From an uncultured Bacilli bacterium (GTDB taxonomy: Bacteria; Bacillota_I; Bacilli_A; RF39; UBA660), in assembly GCA_934168005.1 (NCBI GenBank), contig CAKPMN010000002.1, forward strand, positions 1-64,000: a DNA stretch of 64,000 nucleotides. The letters run 5' to 3'. The notes under the pieces were generated by a model that did no database searches, was not told the origin of the DNA, and worked only from the letters and a program-made list of their open reading frames with translations. A program made the position numbers and the translations under genes. Every line of letters begins with the position of its first letter. Position 1 is the first letter of the stretch. Of the stretch, positions 50,701 to 58,486 are shown piece after piece.

Positions 50701-52381
50701 TGGCGCTACGGATATACGTTTGGAAGTAACGCCAAGTTTAAGCAGTTGGTCAGATTTTAATAGTATAAAATCAAGAATTATGACTGCATCAGGTGGATCC
50801 GGAGCGGCTTATTATGCAGAAGCAGCAACAAATGGAACAGCCGGTGGCGGATTAACTGGGTATGAAGGAATGTGTGACGGTGGATCATGTACATATTCAA
50901 GCGATCTTAGATATAGTGGTCTTGGCGCAACACAAACATTAGCTGGTTATAGTCAAGTTTCACAAACCGCGACAAATGGCGGCTTTGGTTATGGGGGAAG
51001 TGGTTCCCAATCAAACTACGATGCTACCGGAGGTGGTAGTGGTTACTATGGAGGCGGAGGAGCATTTTCTGGTAGTAATGGTAGAACAACCGGAGGATCT
51101 GGTTCAAGTTATATTTCAGGATTTACAGGATGTAATTCTATAGCAGGCGAATCAACTGCATCAAACCTTTTACATACAGGAAGTGCATATCACTATAGTG
51201 GATATTATTTTACTGATGCTATTATGATAGACGGAAAAGGTTATAAGTGGCAATCAGGAAAAGCATTATCTGCTATTAACCAGCCAACATACGATGGAAC
51301 TAGTACAATGGTTGGAAATAGTGGAAATGGATATGCTAGAATAGAATTTATCGAGGCTGCTAATGTTTCAGAAGAAACATTAAATAATGATAAATTGAAT
51401 GCAGAAAAAAATTGGAATTTTACTTATTCAAAAAGTTACCAAGAATTTACAGTTCCAAAAACAGGAACATATAAAATAGAACTATGGGGAGCCCAAGGAG
51501 GAAGTTATACAACATCAGTTATAGGTGGATTAGGATCATACACATCAGGTCAAATTTCTCTTACTAAGGGAACAAAATTATATGTATATGTTGGAAGTCA
51601 AGGAACAAATCCATTAGGTTTAGGTGATACTTATTCTGGAGGAACCGGTGGCTGGAATGGCGGAGGCGATGGTCTAAGAAATACAAATACAAGCAATGAC
51701 AAAGCAGCAAATGGCGGAGGTGGTGCAACTGATGTTAGAACGATAAAGACATCATCCCTTTCAACATGGAATACAAGAAATTCTATAATTTCGAGAATTA
51801 TGGTCGCAGCCGGAGGATCTGGCTCTGCATATTATGCAGATGCAGCAACAAATGGCTCTGCCGGAGGTGGATTAAAAGGGTACAATGGATATTGTGATGC
51901 AACAGAATGTACTACATCTGGTGGAAGTGGAGGAACACAAATTGCTGCAGGTTCAGCATCTTACAATGCAACAGCTACATCATTAACAAAAGGAGATTTT
52001 GGCTATGGAGGAAATGGTGCAAAATCTAATTACAATGCAACCGGAGGCGGAAGTGGTTGGTATGGTGGAGGTGGAGCATACTCAACTGGAAATGGTAGAA
52101 CAACTGGAGGATCTGGATCAAGTTATATTTCAGGATTTGCAGGATGTATAGGTGTAAATTCATCAGGTAATCCACTCGTAACAAAGTATTCAAAATTAGA
52201 AGATTCAATTTCAAATACAGGATATAAGTTTACAAATTCCATAATGATAGATGGAAAAGGATATTCATGGAATCAGACATCTGCAGTATCTGTCGTTAAA
52301 CAACCAACTCCGGATGGTACATCAACTCAAACAGGTCAAAGTGGAAACGGTTATGCCAAGATAACATACCTAGGAGCATAA
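47732..52381 (+). CDS. Giant exported protein with four ALK/LTK-like glycine-rich domains
   Basis: 1549 residues. Start KKGKKGFVVSAVLYPLLVLF: a short basic end, then a hydrophobic helix (about 8-30) like a class III/prepilin signal (KKGF before the helix) but without the +5 Glu. Residues about 35-205 are a separate region, with Cys in ACSCD. Four domains of exactly 340 residues follow from residue 211, the last shorter. Each has a beta-sandwich start (GYYKIELWGAQGG), a Gly-rich core (GGTGGWNGGGDG, EGGGGATDIR, IMVAAGGSGSAYY, GGGGGYYGGGGAF) and a closing GNGYAKI. This is the glycine-rich domain known from ALK/LTK receptors and many bacterial surface proteins. Each domain keeps Cys near CDGG(A/S)C and FNGC. 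GGGAGGA precedes the ATG. No LPxTG motif; it ends at the last domain. Confidence 0.88.
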   Translation: MKKGKKGFVVSAVLYPLLVLFLAIIMGLLSMTDTRKRILDKMKLEITDNIFDDAACSCDTILAKLNYIIANGTGGSGGDTGSYAYNKLTLNVKTYEAYSDFPVVGNIIGDIAVLSTTPIKNYYVSTSVPKSPQEGTVWIVQDNTSNYYVTSDWNRIGISYVMQYENSKWVLKKSYVYNGESWTMLYYVNLKNGYVDLTKSDINAEITKTYDYTGEYQTFKAVFSGYYKIELWGAQGGSYSSSVVGGLGSYTSGEIYLDAGEILYVYIGGQGKNPSGLGPDYTGGTGGWNGGGDGIRNAGNNANKAAEGGGGATDIRLIGTSDKKNWDEFDSLKTRIMVAAGGSGSAYYVDAATNGTAGGGLNGYEGMCDGGACSTTLESKYGGIGATQTLAGYSPYSKISTMGGFGYAGSGAKSNYDATGGGGGYYGGGGAFAGGNGRTIGGSGSSYISGFNGCNSIKEESSADNIIHTGSAYHYSGKYFLNSIMVDGKGSSWGEAYATATKNQPTYDGKSTQIGNSGNGYAKITLETVEVISKSDIEKKQTEVENKWIYNYSGTYQIFTAPTSGYYKAELWGAQGGSYSSSVIGGYGSYTTGDIYLNKNEKLYIYVGGQGTNPLGLGTDYSGGTGGWNGGGDGLRNSGNTANKAAEGGGGATDIRLVSTSSLGNWLDFESLKSRIMVAAGGSGSAYYADAATNGSAGGGINGYDGMCDGGACSASSELNYGGIGATQALAGYSPVSKTSTIGGFGYAGSGTPSNYDATGGGGGYYGGGGAFAGGNGRTVGSTGSSYISGFNGCNSIAEESTSTNILHTGSAYHYNGYYFKSGVMIDGKGQSWNEAYAKTSPLQPNYDNSGSMTGNSGHGYAKITKISTEEKSSDEISGYEEKNNSIYVYNYSSTYQTFIASKSGYYKIELWGAQGGNYNTNVIGGKGAYTYGKIYLAKGQKLYVYVGGQGENPRGLGTNYSGGSGGWNGGGDGMRNSGNSNNKFAGGGGGATDIRLEVTPSLSSWSDFNSIKSRIMTASGGSGAAYYAEAATNGTAGGGLTGYEGMCDGGSCTYSSDLRYSGLGATQTLAGYSQVSQTATNGGFGYGGSGSQSNYDATGGGSGYYGGGGAFSGSNGRTTGGSGSSYISGFTGCNSIAGESTASNLLHTGSAYHYSGYYFTDAIMIDGKGYKWQSGKALSAINQPTYDGTSTMVGNSGNGYARIEFIEAANVSEETLNNDKLNAEKNWNFTYSKSYQEFTVPKTGTYKIELWGAQGGSYTTSVIGGLGSYTSGQISLTKGTKLYVYVGSQGTNPLGLGDTYSGGTGGWNGGGDGLRNTNTSNDKAANGGGGATDVRTIKTSSLSTWNTRNSIISRIMVAAGGSGSAYYADAATNGSAGGGLKGYNGYCDATECTTSGGSGGTQIAAGSASYNATATSLTKGDFGYGGNGAKSNYNATGGGSGWYGGGGAYSTGNGRTTGGSGSSYISGFAGCIGVNSSGNPLVTKYSKLEDSISNTGYKFTNSIMIDGKGYSWNQTSAVSVVKQPTPDGTSTQTGQSGNGYAKITYLGA
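48362..49381 (+). repeat. Glycine-rich domain repeat 1
   Basis: 1020-nt unit, about residues 211-550. Landmark IELWGAQGG at 48415 onward. Confidence 0.85.
49382..50401 (+). repeat. Glycine-rich domain repeat 2
   Basis: Exactly 1020 nt, in register with repeat 1 throughout, with many synonymous differences (for example GGA/GGT/GGC swaps). Confidence 0.85.
50402..51421 (+). repeat. Glycine-rich domain repeat 3
   Basis: Exactly 1020 nt. Some changes in the glycine core (GGGSGYYGGGGAFSGSNG) relative to repeats 1 and 2. Confidence 0.85.
51422..52378 (+). repeat. Glycine-rich domain repeat 4 (shorter, most diverged)
   Basis: In register at its start but with small deletions in the middle. The Cys segment reads YCDATEC instead of MCDGGAC, and the Trp in SGWYGGGGAY replaces Tyr. 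Confidence 0.82.
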
Positions 52382-52385
52382 CAAT

Positions 52386-52982
52386 ATGAAGAATATAAAG
52401 AATAAAAAGATAATAAAAACATTACTAGTACTTTTAATAGTATTAGTAATGTTAATACTTATCATAAATATAATAAGAAAAGAAAATAATAAAAAAATAG
52501 AGCTAGGAAGTTCTATATATGAAGAAATACACAATTTATACTTGTATGGAAAAGGTATTGAATATGTATATGATGAAGCAAATAATAGAAAGTATATAGA
52601 AGAAGATACAAAATATTATGAAGTAAAAGAAAAAAGTGTATTTGAAGATATAATAGCGGAAGAATCACGAGAAAAATTACTAAAAATATTTAATATAAAA
52701 GAAAAGAATAATAAATATTATATAAGTGATTTTGGAAGAGGAATGACAAATACCTATTATGGAACTATATTAAAAATAAAAAATAGAAGAAAAAATAAAA
52801 TAGAATATACTGCAGTCTCTACTCTATGCAGGATAGATAAAATAGTAACATATGGAGAAGGATGTACAAGAGATGGCTATTATGAAATAGAAAAACCATT
52901 TACTATAGTAAAAGAGGATAATAAATGGAAAGTATTAGAATATACATCTGTATTCCAATTTAGTGATCGAGAAATAAAATAA
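52386..52982 (+). CDS. Membrane-anchored hypothetical protein downstream of the giant protein
   Basis: 198 residues, not recognised. A basic N-terminus and one transmembrane helix (about 11-29, LLVLLIVLVMLILIINII) anchor an external domain with many charged residues. The domain has two Cys (STLCRID and GEGCTRDG) that may pair. Its end (PFTIVKEDNKWKVLEYTSVFQF) has the look of a small alpha+beta NTF2-like fold, uncertain. It starts four bases after the giant gene stop, so it is very likely in the same transcript and may serve the same structure. Confidence 0.72.
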   Translation: MKNIKNKKIIKTLLVLLIVLVMLILIINIIRKENNKKIELGSSIYEEIHNLYLYGKGIEYVYDEANNRKYIEEDTKYYEVKEKSVFEDIIAEESREKLLKIFNIKEKNNKYYISDFGRGMTNTYYGTILKIKNRRKNKIEYTAVSTLCRIDKIVTYGEGCTRDGYYEIEKPFTIVKEDNKWKVLEYTSVFQFSDREIK

Positions 52983-52996
52983 ATGAATAAAATAAG

Positions 52997-53032
52997 AAAA
53001 TCATCTCAATATTAAATAGGAGATGATTTTTT
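52997..53032 (+). promoter_or_regulatory. Hairpin with T-tract that contains the spoIIR ribosome binding site
   Basis: Stem AAAATCATCTC/GAGATGATTTT (11 bp), 12-base loop, then T-run directly before the ATG. The Shine-Dalgarno AGGAGA lies across the loop and 3' arm. It looks like a terminator yet carries the translation start signal of the next gene. Confidence 0.65.
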
Positions 53033-53563
53033 ATGAAGAAATTAATGATAATAGCAGTCATACTTTTAATATTTTATTTAAGCATGAATAGAGTAAATTC
53101 AAAAGAATATAAAATTCCAGATGAAGCAATAAGACTTAGAGTAATTGCATCTTCTAATTCAAATATAGATCAAAAAGTAAAATTCAAAGTAACAGATACA
53201 ATGGAAAATGTAATATATGAACTTCTAAAGAACGCTAAAGGAGTAGAAGAGGCAAGAAAAATAATTAACGACAATATGCAATACATTGATGGAAAAGTTT
53301 TAAAAACACTACAAGATGAAAAATACCCACTATCTTATGAAATAAAATATGGATTAAATTTTTTTCCGGAAAAAAAGTATAATGGAGTAACATATGATGA
53401 AGGATACTATGAATCACTCGTTGTAACATTAGGAGAAGGAGAAGGCAACAATTGGTGGTGTGTTTTATTTCCTCCCCTTTGCATGATGGAAGCAGAAGAA
53501 ACAGAAAAAGATGATGTAGAATATAAATTTCTCATAAAAGAAGTCATTGATAAATATTTGTAA
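53033..53563 (+). CDS. spoIIR: Stage II sporulation protein R
   Basis: 176 residues. An N-terminal signal peptide (about 1-23), then the SpoIIR core: EYKIPDEAIRLRVIASSNS, DQKVKFKVTD, and the conserved GEGEGNNWWCVLFPPLCMM. In Bacillus the forespore secretes SpoIIR to trigger SpoIIGA, which activates sigma-E in the mother cell. The ribosome binding site lies in a hairpin directly before the ATG. Its presence is strong evidence for an engulfment-type sporulation programme. Confidence 0.95.
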   Translation: MKKLMIIAVILLIFYLSMNRVNSKEYKIPDEAIRLRVIASSNSNIDQKVKFKVTDTMENVIYELLKNAKGVEEARKIINDNMQYIDGKVLKTLQDEKYPLSYEIKYGLNFFPEKKYNGVTYDEGYYESLVVTLGEGEGNNWWCVLFPPLCMMEAEETEKDDVEYKFLIKEVIDKYL

Positions 53564-53591
53564 AATAGTATAATATCAGAAAGGTGATATT

Positions 53592-54329
53592 ATGCAGAAA
53601 GAAAACTTACACATTCATAGTGAATATTCTTGGGATTCTAATCTAAAAATAGAAGATATAGTAAAAAAGGCAAGAGAATCCTCATTTGGTACAATTGCCA
53701 TTACAGATCATGTTGAGATGTATGAGAATGTAATAGGATTAATAAATAAGTATTCAATAGAATCTGAGAGATATAAAAAAATAGAAAGTTTAAAAAAAGA
53801 TATCGAAATATTACATGGAATAGAACTATCAGAACCTCATTTAAGAACAAGCGATATAAAATTAATAGATGAGCTTCCATTAGATATAGTTTTAGGTAGT
53901 ATCCACGATATAGATAAAACTCAAACAGAAGAAGAAAAAATAATAGAAGCTTATAAGAAATATTATTTAAAGGTTAAAAACTCAGTTTTAGCAGGTAACT
54001 TTGATGTTTTAGCTCATCTTGGATATATAGATAGATACTATAACTATCCATATAAAAATCAAGAACTACTAGATGAAATATTAAATGAAATAATAAGAAA
54101 ACAAATTGCTCTTGAAATAAATACATCAGGACTTAGAAGAAAAACAACTCCAACAATTCCTAAGATAGATATAATAGAAAGATATAAAAAATTAGGTGGA
54201 GAAATAGTAACAATAGGATCAGATGCACATAGAGAAGAAGAAATAAACGATAATATAGAAGCTTCCTATGATATAGCAAAAACTTTAAAATTAAGACCTG
54301 TAACATATAAAAATAGAAGAATTAGATAA
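53592..54329 (+). CDS. PHP-domain phosphoesterase (histidinol-phosphatase-like)
   Basis: 245 residues. The metal-binding PHP pattern is complete: NLHIHSEYSWDS, ITDHVEM, HGIELSEPH, VLGSIHDID, LAHLGYIDR, LEINTSGLR and GSDAHREEE. The fold matches HisK-type histidinol phosphatases. No his genes are nearby, so another phosphomonoester substrate is possible. TATAAT in the preceding bases and GGTGATATT before the ATG. Confidence 0.88.
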   Translation: MQKENLHIHSEYSWDSNLKIEDIVKKARESSFGTIAITDHVEMYENVIGLINKYSIESERYKKIESLKKDIEILHGIELSEPHLRTSDIKLIDELPLDIVLGSIHDIDKTQTEEEKIIEAYKKYYLKVKNSVLAGNFDVLAHLGYIDRYYNYPYKNQELLDEILNEIIRKQIALEINTSGLRRKTTPTIPKIDIIERYKKLGGEIVTIGSDAHREEEINDNIEASYDIAKTLKLRPVTYKNRRIR

Positions 54330-54339
54330 TATATCTTGT

Positions 54340-54372
54340 CCTCCTAACATATAATTAATAGGAGGTTTTTTT
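54340..54372 (+). promoter_or_regulatory. Hairpin with T-tract that contains the ribosome binding site of the mntP-like gene
   Basis: Stem CCTCCTA/TAGGAGG, 12-base loop containing TATAAT, then seven T and the ATG. GGAGG is entirely in the 3' arm. Same design as upstream of spoIIR. Confidence 0.65.
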
Positions 54373-54903
54373 ATGTCCTTAATTATTGTAATATTAATAG
54401 CATTAAGTTTAAGTATGGATGCATTTTCGTTGTCGTTAGCTTATGGTACTTTAAATATTAAAGAGAAAGATATGAGAATTTTAGCGGTAATAGTAGGAAT
54501 ATTTCACTTTTTTATGCCACTTTTAGGATTAAGTATAGGAGAAATAATCTTAAATATACTACCAATAAAAGCAGAACTAGTTGTAACTATAGTTTTACTA
54601 ATAATAGGCCTACAAATGATTTTCTCAAATGAAAAAGAAGAATTACTAGAATTAATGAATTTAATGTCAATGATTATGTTTGCCTTCGCAGTTAGTATAG
54701 ATAGCTTTTCAGTAGGAATAACATTAAGAACAATATACACTCATCCAATAGTAAGTGTAACAGTATTTATGATAATCAGTTCAATATGTACATATATAGG
54801 ATTAAAACTAGGCAAAAAAGTAAATCAGTTAATAGGAACAAGAGCAACTAAACTAGGTGGAATTATGCTTATCATATTGGCAATATTTTTTTATCTAAAA
54901 TAA
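54373..54903 (+). CDS. MntP/YtaF-like membrane protein (putative manganese efflux or sporulation protein)
   Basis: 176 residues, six hydrophobic helices arranged as two repeats. The repeat motifs SLSMDAFSLSLAYG (near residue 12) and FAVSIDSFSVGI (near residue 104) contain the acidic residues shared by MntP and YtaF. MntP exports Mn2+; YtaF is a sporulation membrane protein of unknown action. I cannot separate the two. The start directly follows a hairpin with a T-tract. Confidence 0.8.
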   Translation: MSLIIVILIALSLSMDAFSLSLAYGTLNIKEKDMRILAVIVGIFHFFMPLLGLSIGEIILNILPIKAELVVTIVLLIIGLQMIFSNEKEELLELMNLMSMIMFAFAVSIDSFSVGITLRTIYTHPIVSVTVFMIISSICTYIGLKLGKKVNQLIGTRATKLGGIMLIILAIFFYLK

Positions 54904-54944
54904 TCATAAAAATATGATATAATTATTTTAGGCTAGGTGATAAA

Positions 54945-55793
54945 ATGATAGTAAATAGTAAAGAAATACTTATAAAAGCAAAAAATAGTGGTTATGCAGT
55001 TCCACATTTTAATATAAATAATCTAGAATGGACACGTTTCATACTAGAAGAATGTAACGAAAATAATAGCCCTGTAATACTAGGAGTATCAGAAGGAGCA
55101 GCTAAATATATGGGCGGCTTTAATGTAGTTAGTAGCATGGTAAGAAATTTAGTAAAATCACTTGATATAAATGTTCCTGTAGTTATTCATTTAGATCATG
55201 GGAGTAGTGTTGAATCATGTATTAATGCAATAGATAATGGTTTTACATCAGTAATGATAGATGCCTCTAAATATTCATTAGAAGAAAATATTAAGATGAC
55301 AAAAGAAGTTGTGGATTACGCTCATCAAAGAAATGTAACAGTAGAAGCAGAAATAGGCCATGTTGGTGGAGAAGAAGATGGAATTTTAGATGAACTTGCA
55401 TATGCTAAAGTAGAAGATGCAGTAAAACTTGCAAAAACAGGTATAGATACAATTGCCCCAGCACTTGGTAGTGTCCACGGAATATATAAAGGTGAACCAA
55501 AATTAGATTTTGGTAGAATGAGAGAAATCAAAGATTTAACTGATATGCCATTAGTTCTACACGGAGGTTCTGGAATAGATGATGATAAGATAAAAAAAGC
55601 AATTGAATCTGGAATATCAAAAGTAAATATTAATACAGAATTACAACAAGCATGGTCATCAGGTGTTAGAAAATACTTAGAAGAAGACAAAAAAGTATAC
55701 GATCCAAGAAAAATAATAAAATCTGGTGAAATAGAAATGAAAAAAACAATTAAAGAAAAAATTATATTATTAAACAGTCAAAATAAAATTTAA
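54945..55793 (+). CDS. fba: Class II fructose-1,6-bisphosphate aldolase
   Basis: 282 residues, zinc-dependent glycolytic aldolase. GYAVPHFNINNLEW at the N-terminus, VIHLDHGSSVESC (catalytic Asp and zinc His), VEAEIGHVGGEEDG, ALGSVHGIYKGEPKLDF, LHGGSGIDDDKIKKAI and VNINTELQ. TATAAT at 54917-54922 and AGGTGATAAA precede the ATG. murA follows after ten bases, a pairing also found in Bacillus. Confidence 0.96.
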   Translation: MIVNSKEILIKAKNSGYAVPHFNINNLEWTRFILEECNENNSPVILGVSEGAAKYMGGFNVVSSMVRNLVKSLDINVPVVIHLDHGSSVESCINAIDNGFTSVMIDASKYSLEENIKMTKEVVDYAHQRNVTVEAEIGHVGGEEDGILDELAYAKVEDAVKLAKTGIDTIAPALGSVHGIYKGEPKLDFGRMREIKDLTDMPLVLHGGSGIDDDKIKKAIESGISKVNINTELQQAWSSGVRKYLEEDKKVYDPRKIIKSGEIEMKKTIKEKIILLNSQNKI

Positions 55794-55803
55794 GGGGGAC
55801 AAC

Positions 55804-57057
55804 ATGAAGAAAATGATAATAGAAGGCGGAAAAAAATTATCTGGAACAATTGAAATAAGTGGGTCAAAGAATAGTGCGGTTGCATTAGTTCCAGCTTCAC
55901 TTTTAAGTAATGGAATTGTAAAAATAGACAATATTCCAAATATTTCAGATATAGATGCCCTAATAGAAATATTAAAGTATCTAGGAGCAAAAGTAACAAG
56001 AGAAGGTAAATTAATGACGATTGATTCTAGGTACATAGAAAATAAGGAAATACCAGAAGAGATATCTAAAAAGCTAAGAGCATCATATTATTTTATGGGT
56101 GCACTTTTGGGAAAATATAAAAAAGTAGAAATGTATTTTCCAGGAGGTTGCTCAATTGGAGAAAGACCTATTAATCTACATCTAAAAGGATTTGAAGAAT
56201 TAGGAGCAAAAGTAACTAATGTTGGTAATAAATATAAAGTAGAAGCAGAAAAACTAGTAGGAAATAAGATATATTTAGATATTGCCTCAGTTGGAGCTAC
56301 TATAAATATTATGCTAGCTGCAACATATGCAGAAGGAATAACAACAATAGAAAATGCAGCAAGGGAACCCCATATCGTTAACGTAGCAACATTCCTAAAT
56401 CAAATGGGAGCATCAATTAGAGGAGCAGGAACAAGTACAATTACAATAAAAGGTGTAGATTCACTAAATGGAGCATTTACAGAAGTAGTACCAGACTACA
56501 TAGAAGCAGGTACATATGTATTAGCAGGAGCATTAATAGGTGATAATCTAACTATAGAAAATCTAATTCCATCACATATAGAGTCATTAACATCAAAATT
56601 AAAAGACATGGGTGTAGAATTAGAAATAAAAAATAATAGTATAAAAGTAAGTTCAAAAAAAACTTATAAACCAGTTAATATAAGAACAGCTGTATACCCA
56701 GGATTTCCAACAGATCTTCAACAACCATTTAGTGTTTTATTAACTAGATGTGACGGAACTTCAAAAATAAAAGAAACAATCTGGGAAAATAGATTTATGC
56801 ACATACCATATTTAGAAAAAATGGGAGCAAATGCAGAGATAAATGGTAATGAAGTGAAAATAACAGGAATTACAGATTTAAAAGGAACAGAAGTAGTAGC
56901 TACTGATTTAAGAGCAGGTGCTGCCATGATTTTAGCAGGGTTGGTAGCAGAAGGTAAAACTGAAGTAACTTCAATAGAACATGTTCTTAGAGGATATGAA
57001 AATATTGTAGAAAAATTAGTTAATGTAGGTGCTAAAGTAAAAATAGAAGAAATATAA
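55804..57057 (+). CDS. murA: UDP-N-acetylglucosamine 1-carboxyvinyltransferase
   Basis: First committed step of peptidoglycan precursor synthesis. 417 residues. ISGSKNSAVALVPASLL (Lys22-Asn23 region), PGGCSIGERPINLHLKG with the active-site Cys that fosfomycin modifies, and DLRAGAAMILAGLVAEG near the end. It lies next to fba, as murAB (murZ) does in Bacillus. GGGGGACAAC precedes the ATG. Confidence 0.96.
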   Translation: MKKMIIEGGKKLSGTIEISGSKNSAVALVPASLLSNGIVKIDNIPNISDIDALIEILKYLGAKVTREGKLMTIDSRYIENKEIPEEISKKLRASYYFMGALLGKYKKVEMYFPGGCSIGERPINLHLKGFEELGAKVTNVGNKYKVEAEKLVGNKIYLDIASVGATINIMLAATYAEGITTIENAAREPHIVNVATFLNQMGASIRGAGTSTITIKGVDSLNGAFTEVVPDYIEAGTYVLAGALIGDNLTIENLIPSHIESLTSKLKDMGVELEIKNNSIKVSSKKTYKPVNIRTAVYPGFPTDLQQPFSVLLTRCDGTSKIKETIWENRFMHIPYLEKMGANAEINGNEVKITGITDLKGTEVVATDLRAGAAMILAGLVAEGKTEVTSIEHVLRGYENIVEKLVNVGAKVKIEEI

Positions 57058-57059
57058 TT

Positions 57060-57087
57060 AAAGTAGATTAGATATCTACTTTTTTTA
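57060..57087 (+). terminator. Intrinsic terminator after murA
   Basis: Stem AAGTAGAT/ATCTACTT with a short loop and seven T; the next ribosome binding site (GGAGGAAAT) begins four bases later. Confidence 0.75.
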
Positions 57088-57097
57088 TGGAGGAAAT

Positions 57098-57700
57098 ATG
57101 AAAAAGAAAAAAATTTTAATCATAATATTAATAACAATGATAGTATTTCTTATAAGTGATAAAATTAAAGATAAAGAGATATATTATGTTAATATTAATG
57201 AAAATTATTTAAAAGAAATAGGAAATAATTATCATAATGAACTTATAGATTATTATAAGAAGAATAAAATATTAGAAGAAGTAGTAGAGTTTGGTTATGA
57301 AAACTCAAGAATAGTAGAAATATTAAATGCTATAAATAACAACGATTATATATATATAAAAAATAAAAAACACACAATTCAAAATGCTTTAATAAAAGCA
57401 GATTTATTAATACTAGAAATAGGCAAAAATGACTTAGATTACTCACTAGAAAAGAAGAATAAAGAAGATATATATAATTATTTAGATACTCTATTACAAG
57501 ATACAGAAACGCTTTTAAAAACAATAAGAAAGTATACAAAAGAAAAGATAATATTACTAGAATTTAAAAGTGAAAACGAATATATCGACTATTTTTATAA
57601 AAAGTTAGAAAAAATCTGTACAAATAATAAAATAGATTATATAAATGCCGACAAAAACATAAAAGAGCAGGTTCTATTAAAATTTGATTTTTTAAAATAG
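57098..57700 (+). CDS. Membrane-anchored hypothetical protein (possible SGNH-like fold)
   Basis: 200 residues. Basic N-terminus and one transmembrane helix (about 5-19). The segment LLILEIGKNDLDY near residue 108 resembles the block III GxND of SGNH/GDSL hydrolases, and IILLEF plus DYINADK follow in order, but the N-terminal GDS-type Ser block and a clear DxxH end are not seen. So it may be a degenerate or very divergent member, or unrelated. Lys/Asn/Ile-rich. Likely read with BI-1, 29 bases downstream, or alone. Confidence 0.6.
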   Translation: MKKKKILIIILITMIVFLISDKIKDKEIYYVNINENYLKEIGNNYHNELIDYYKKNKILEEVVEFGYENSRIVEILNAINNNDYIYIKNKKHTIQNALIKADLLILEIGKNDLDYSLEKKNKEDIYNYLDTLLQDTETLLKTIRKYTKEKIILLEFKSENEYIDYFYKKLEKICTNNKIDYINADKNIKEQVLLKFDFLK

Positions 57701-57728
57701 TGTGATAAAATTATATTGAGGTGAAAAA

Positions 57729-58373
57729 ATGGTACAAAATTATTTATCAAAAGTATTTCTATGGATGTTCATAGGATTATTAGTGACTTTCTCAACAGGA
57801 GTATTAGTTGCTGGAAATGCTAATGCACTAGAAACAATATTTTCATCAGGAATGTATTGGTTAATTATAGTTGCAGAGTTTATAACAGTAATAGTTTTAT
57901 CAGCAAGAGTTAATAAAATGACTCCAACAGGAGCAAAGTTTGGTTTTGTTTTATATTCTTTCTTAACAGGTTTAACATTCTCAGCAGTATTTGTTGTATA
58001 CAATATAACATCAATTATATCAGTATTCTTAATTACTGCCGTATTAATGTTAATATTCTCTGTTATAGGAGCTAGAACAAATCTAGATTTATCTAAATTT
58101 GGAACATACTTATTGATGGCATTATTAGGAATAATAATAGCTTCAATAATAAATGTTTTTGTTGGAAGTGAAGCTTTTGACTTAGGATTAACAGTTTTAA
58201 GTATAATTATATTCCTTGGATACATCGCTTTTGATGTTCAAAAAATAAAAGAATTTGCTACAAATGATCCAGATAATGAAAATTTAGCAATCTATGGGGC
58301 ATTACAACTATACTTAGACTTTATTAACATTTTCTTAGACTTATTACGTCTAATAGGAAATAATAAAGATTAA
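57729..58373 (+). CDS. Bax inhibitor-1/YccA-family membrane protein
   Basis: 214 residues with seven hydrophobic helices. The family is seen in FLWMFIGLLVTFSTGVLVA, FGFVLYSFLTGLTFSAVFV and the C-terminal GYIAFDVQKIKEFA with DNENLAIYGALQLYLDFINIF. Related Bacillus YetJ is a pH-sensitive calcium leak channel; its two pore Asp residues may correspond to FDVQ and YLDF here. TTGAGGTGAAAAA precedes the ATG. Confidence 0.92.
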   Translation: MVQNYLSKVFLWMFIGLLVTFSTGVLVAGNANALETIFSSGMYWLIIVAEFITVIVLSARVNKMTPTGAKFGFVLYSFLTGLTFSAVFVVYNITSIISVFLITAVLMLIFSVIGARTNLDLSKFGTYLLMALLGIIIASIINVFVGSEAFDLGLTVLSIIIFLGYIAFDVQKIKEFATNDPDNENLAIYGALQLYLDFINIFLDLLRLIGNNKD

Positions 58374-58375
58374 AT

Positions 58376-58411
58376 GTAAGGATTTTCTTTTGAAAATCCT
58401 TGCTTTTTTTC
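58376..58411 (+). terminator. Intrinsic terminator after the BI-1 gene
   Basis: Stem AAGGATTTTC/GAAAATCCTT, TTTT loop, then T-tract. Confidence 0.85.
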
Positions 58412-58439
58412 AAAAAGATTGTTATACTATGAAAGTAAT

Positions 58440-58486
58440 TAAATTTCTATGGCCGAATTAGGTCATGGCGGAAGGAGACTAAAAGT
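58440..58486 (+). promoter_or_regulatory. Candidate L31 autoregulatory leader
   Basis: Leader of rpmE with hairpin ATGGCC-GAATTA-GGTCAT (one G-U pair) ahead of GGAAGGAG. Firmicutes carry L31-type leader RNAs bound by L31 protein. Position and GC-rich hairpin fit; the consensus was not checked. Confidence 0.45.

Noticed and set aside
47732..52381. CRISPR-like or tandem DNA repeat array
   Set aside because: The periodicity is a protein-domain repeat in one open frame with a 1020-nt unit; there are no short identical repeats with unique spacers, and no cas genes.
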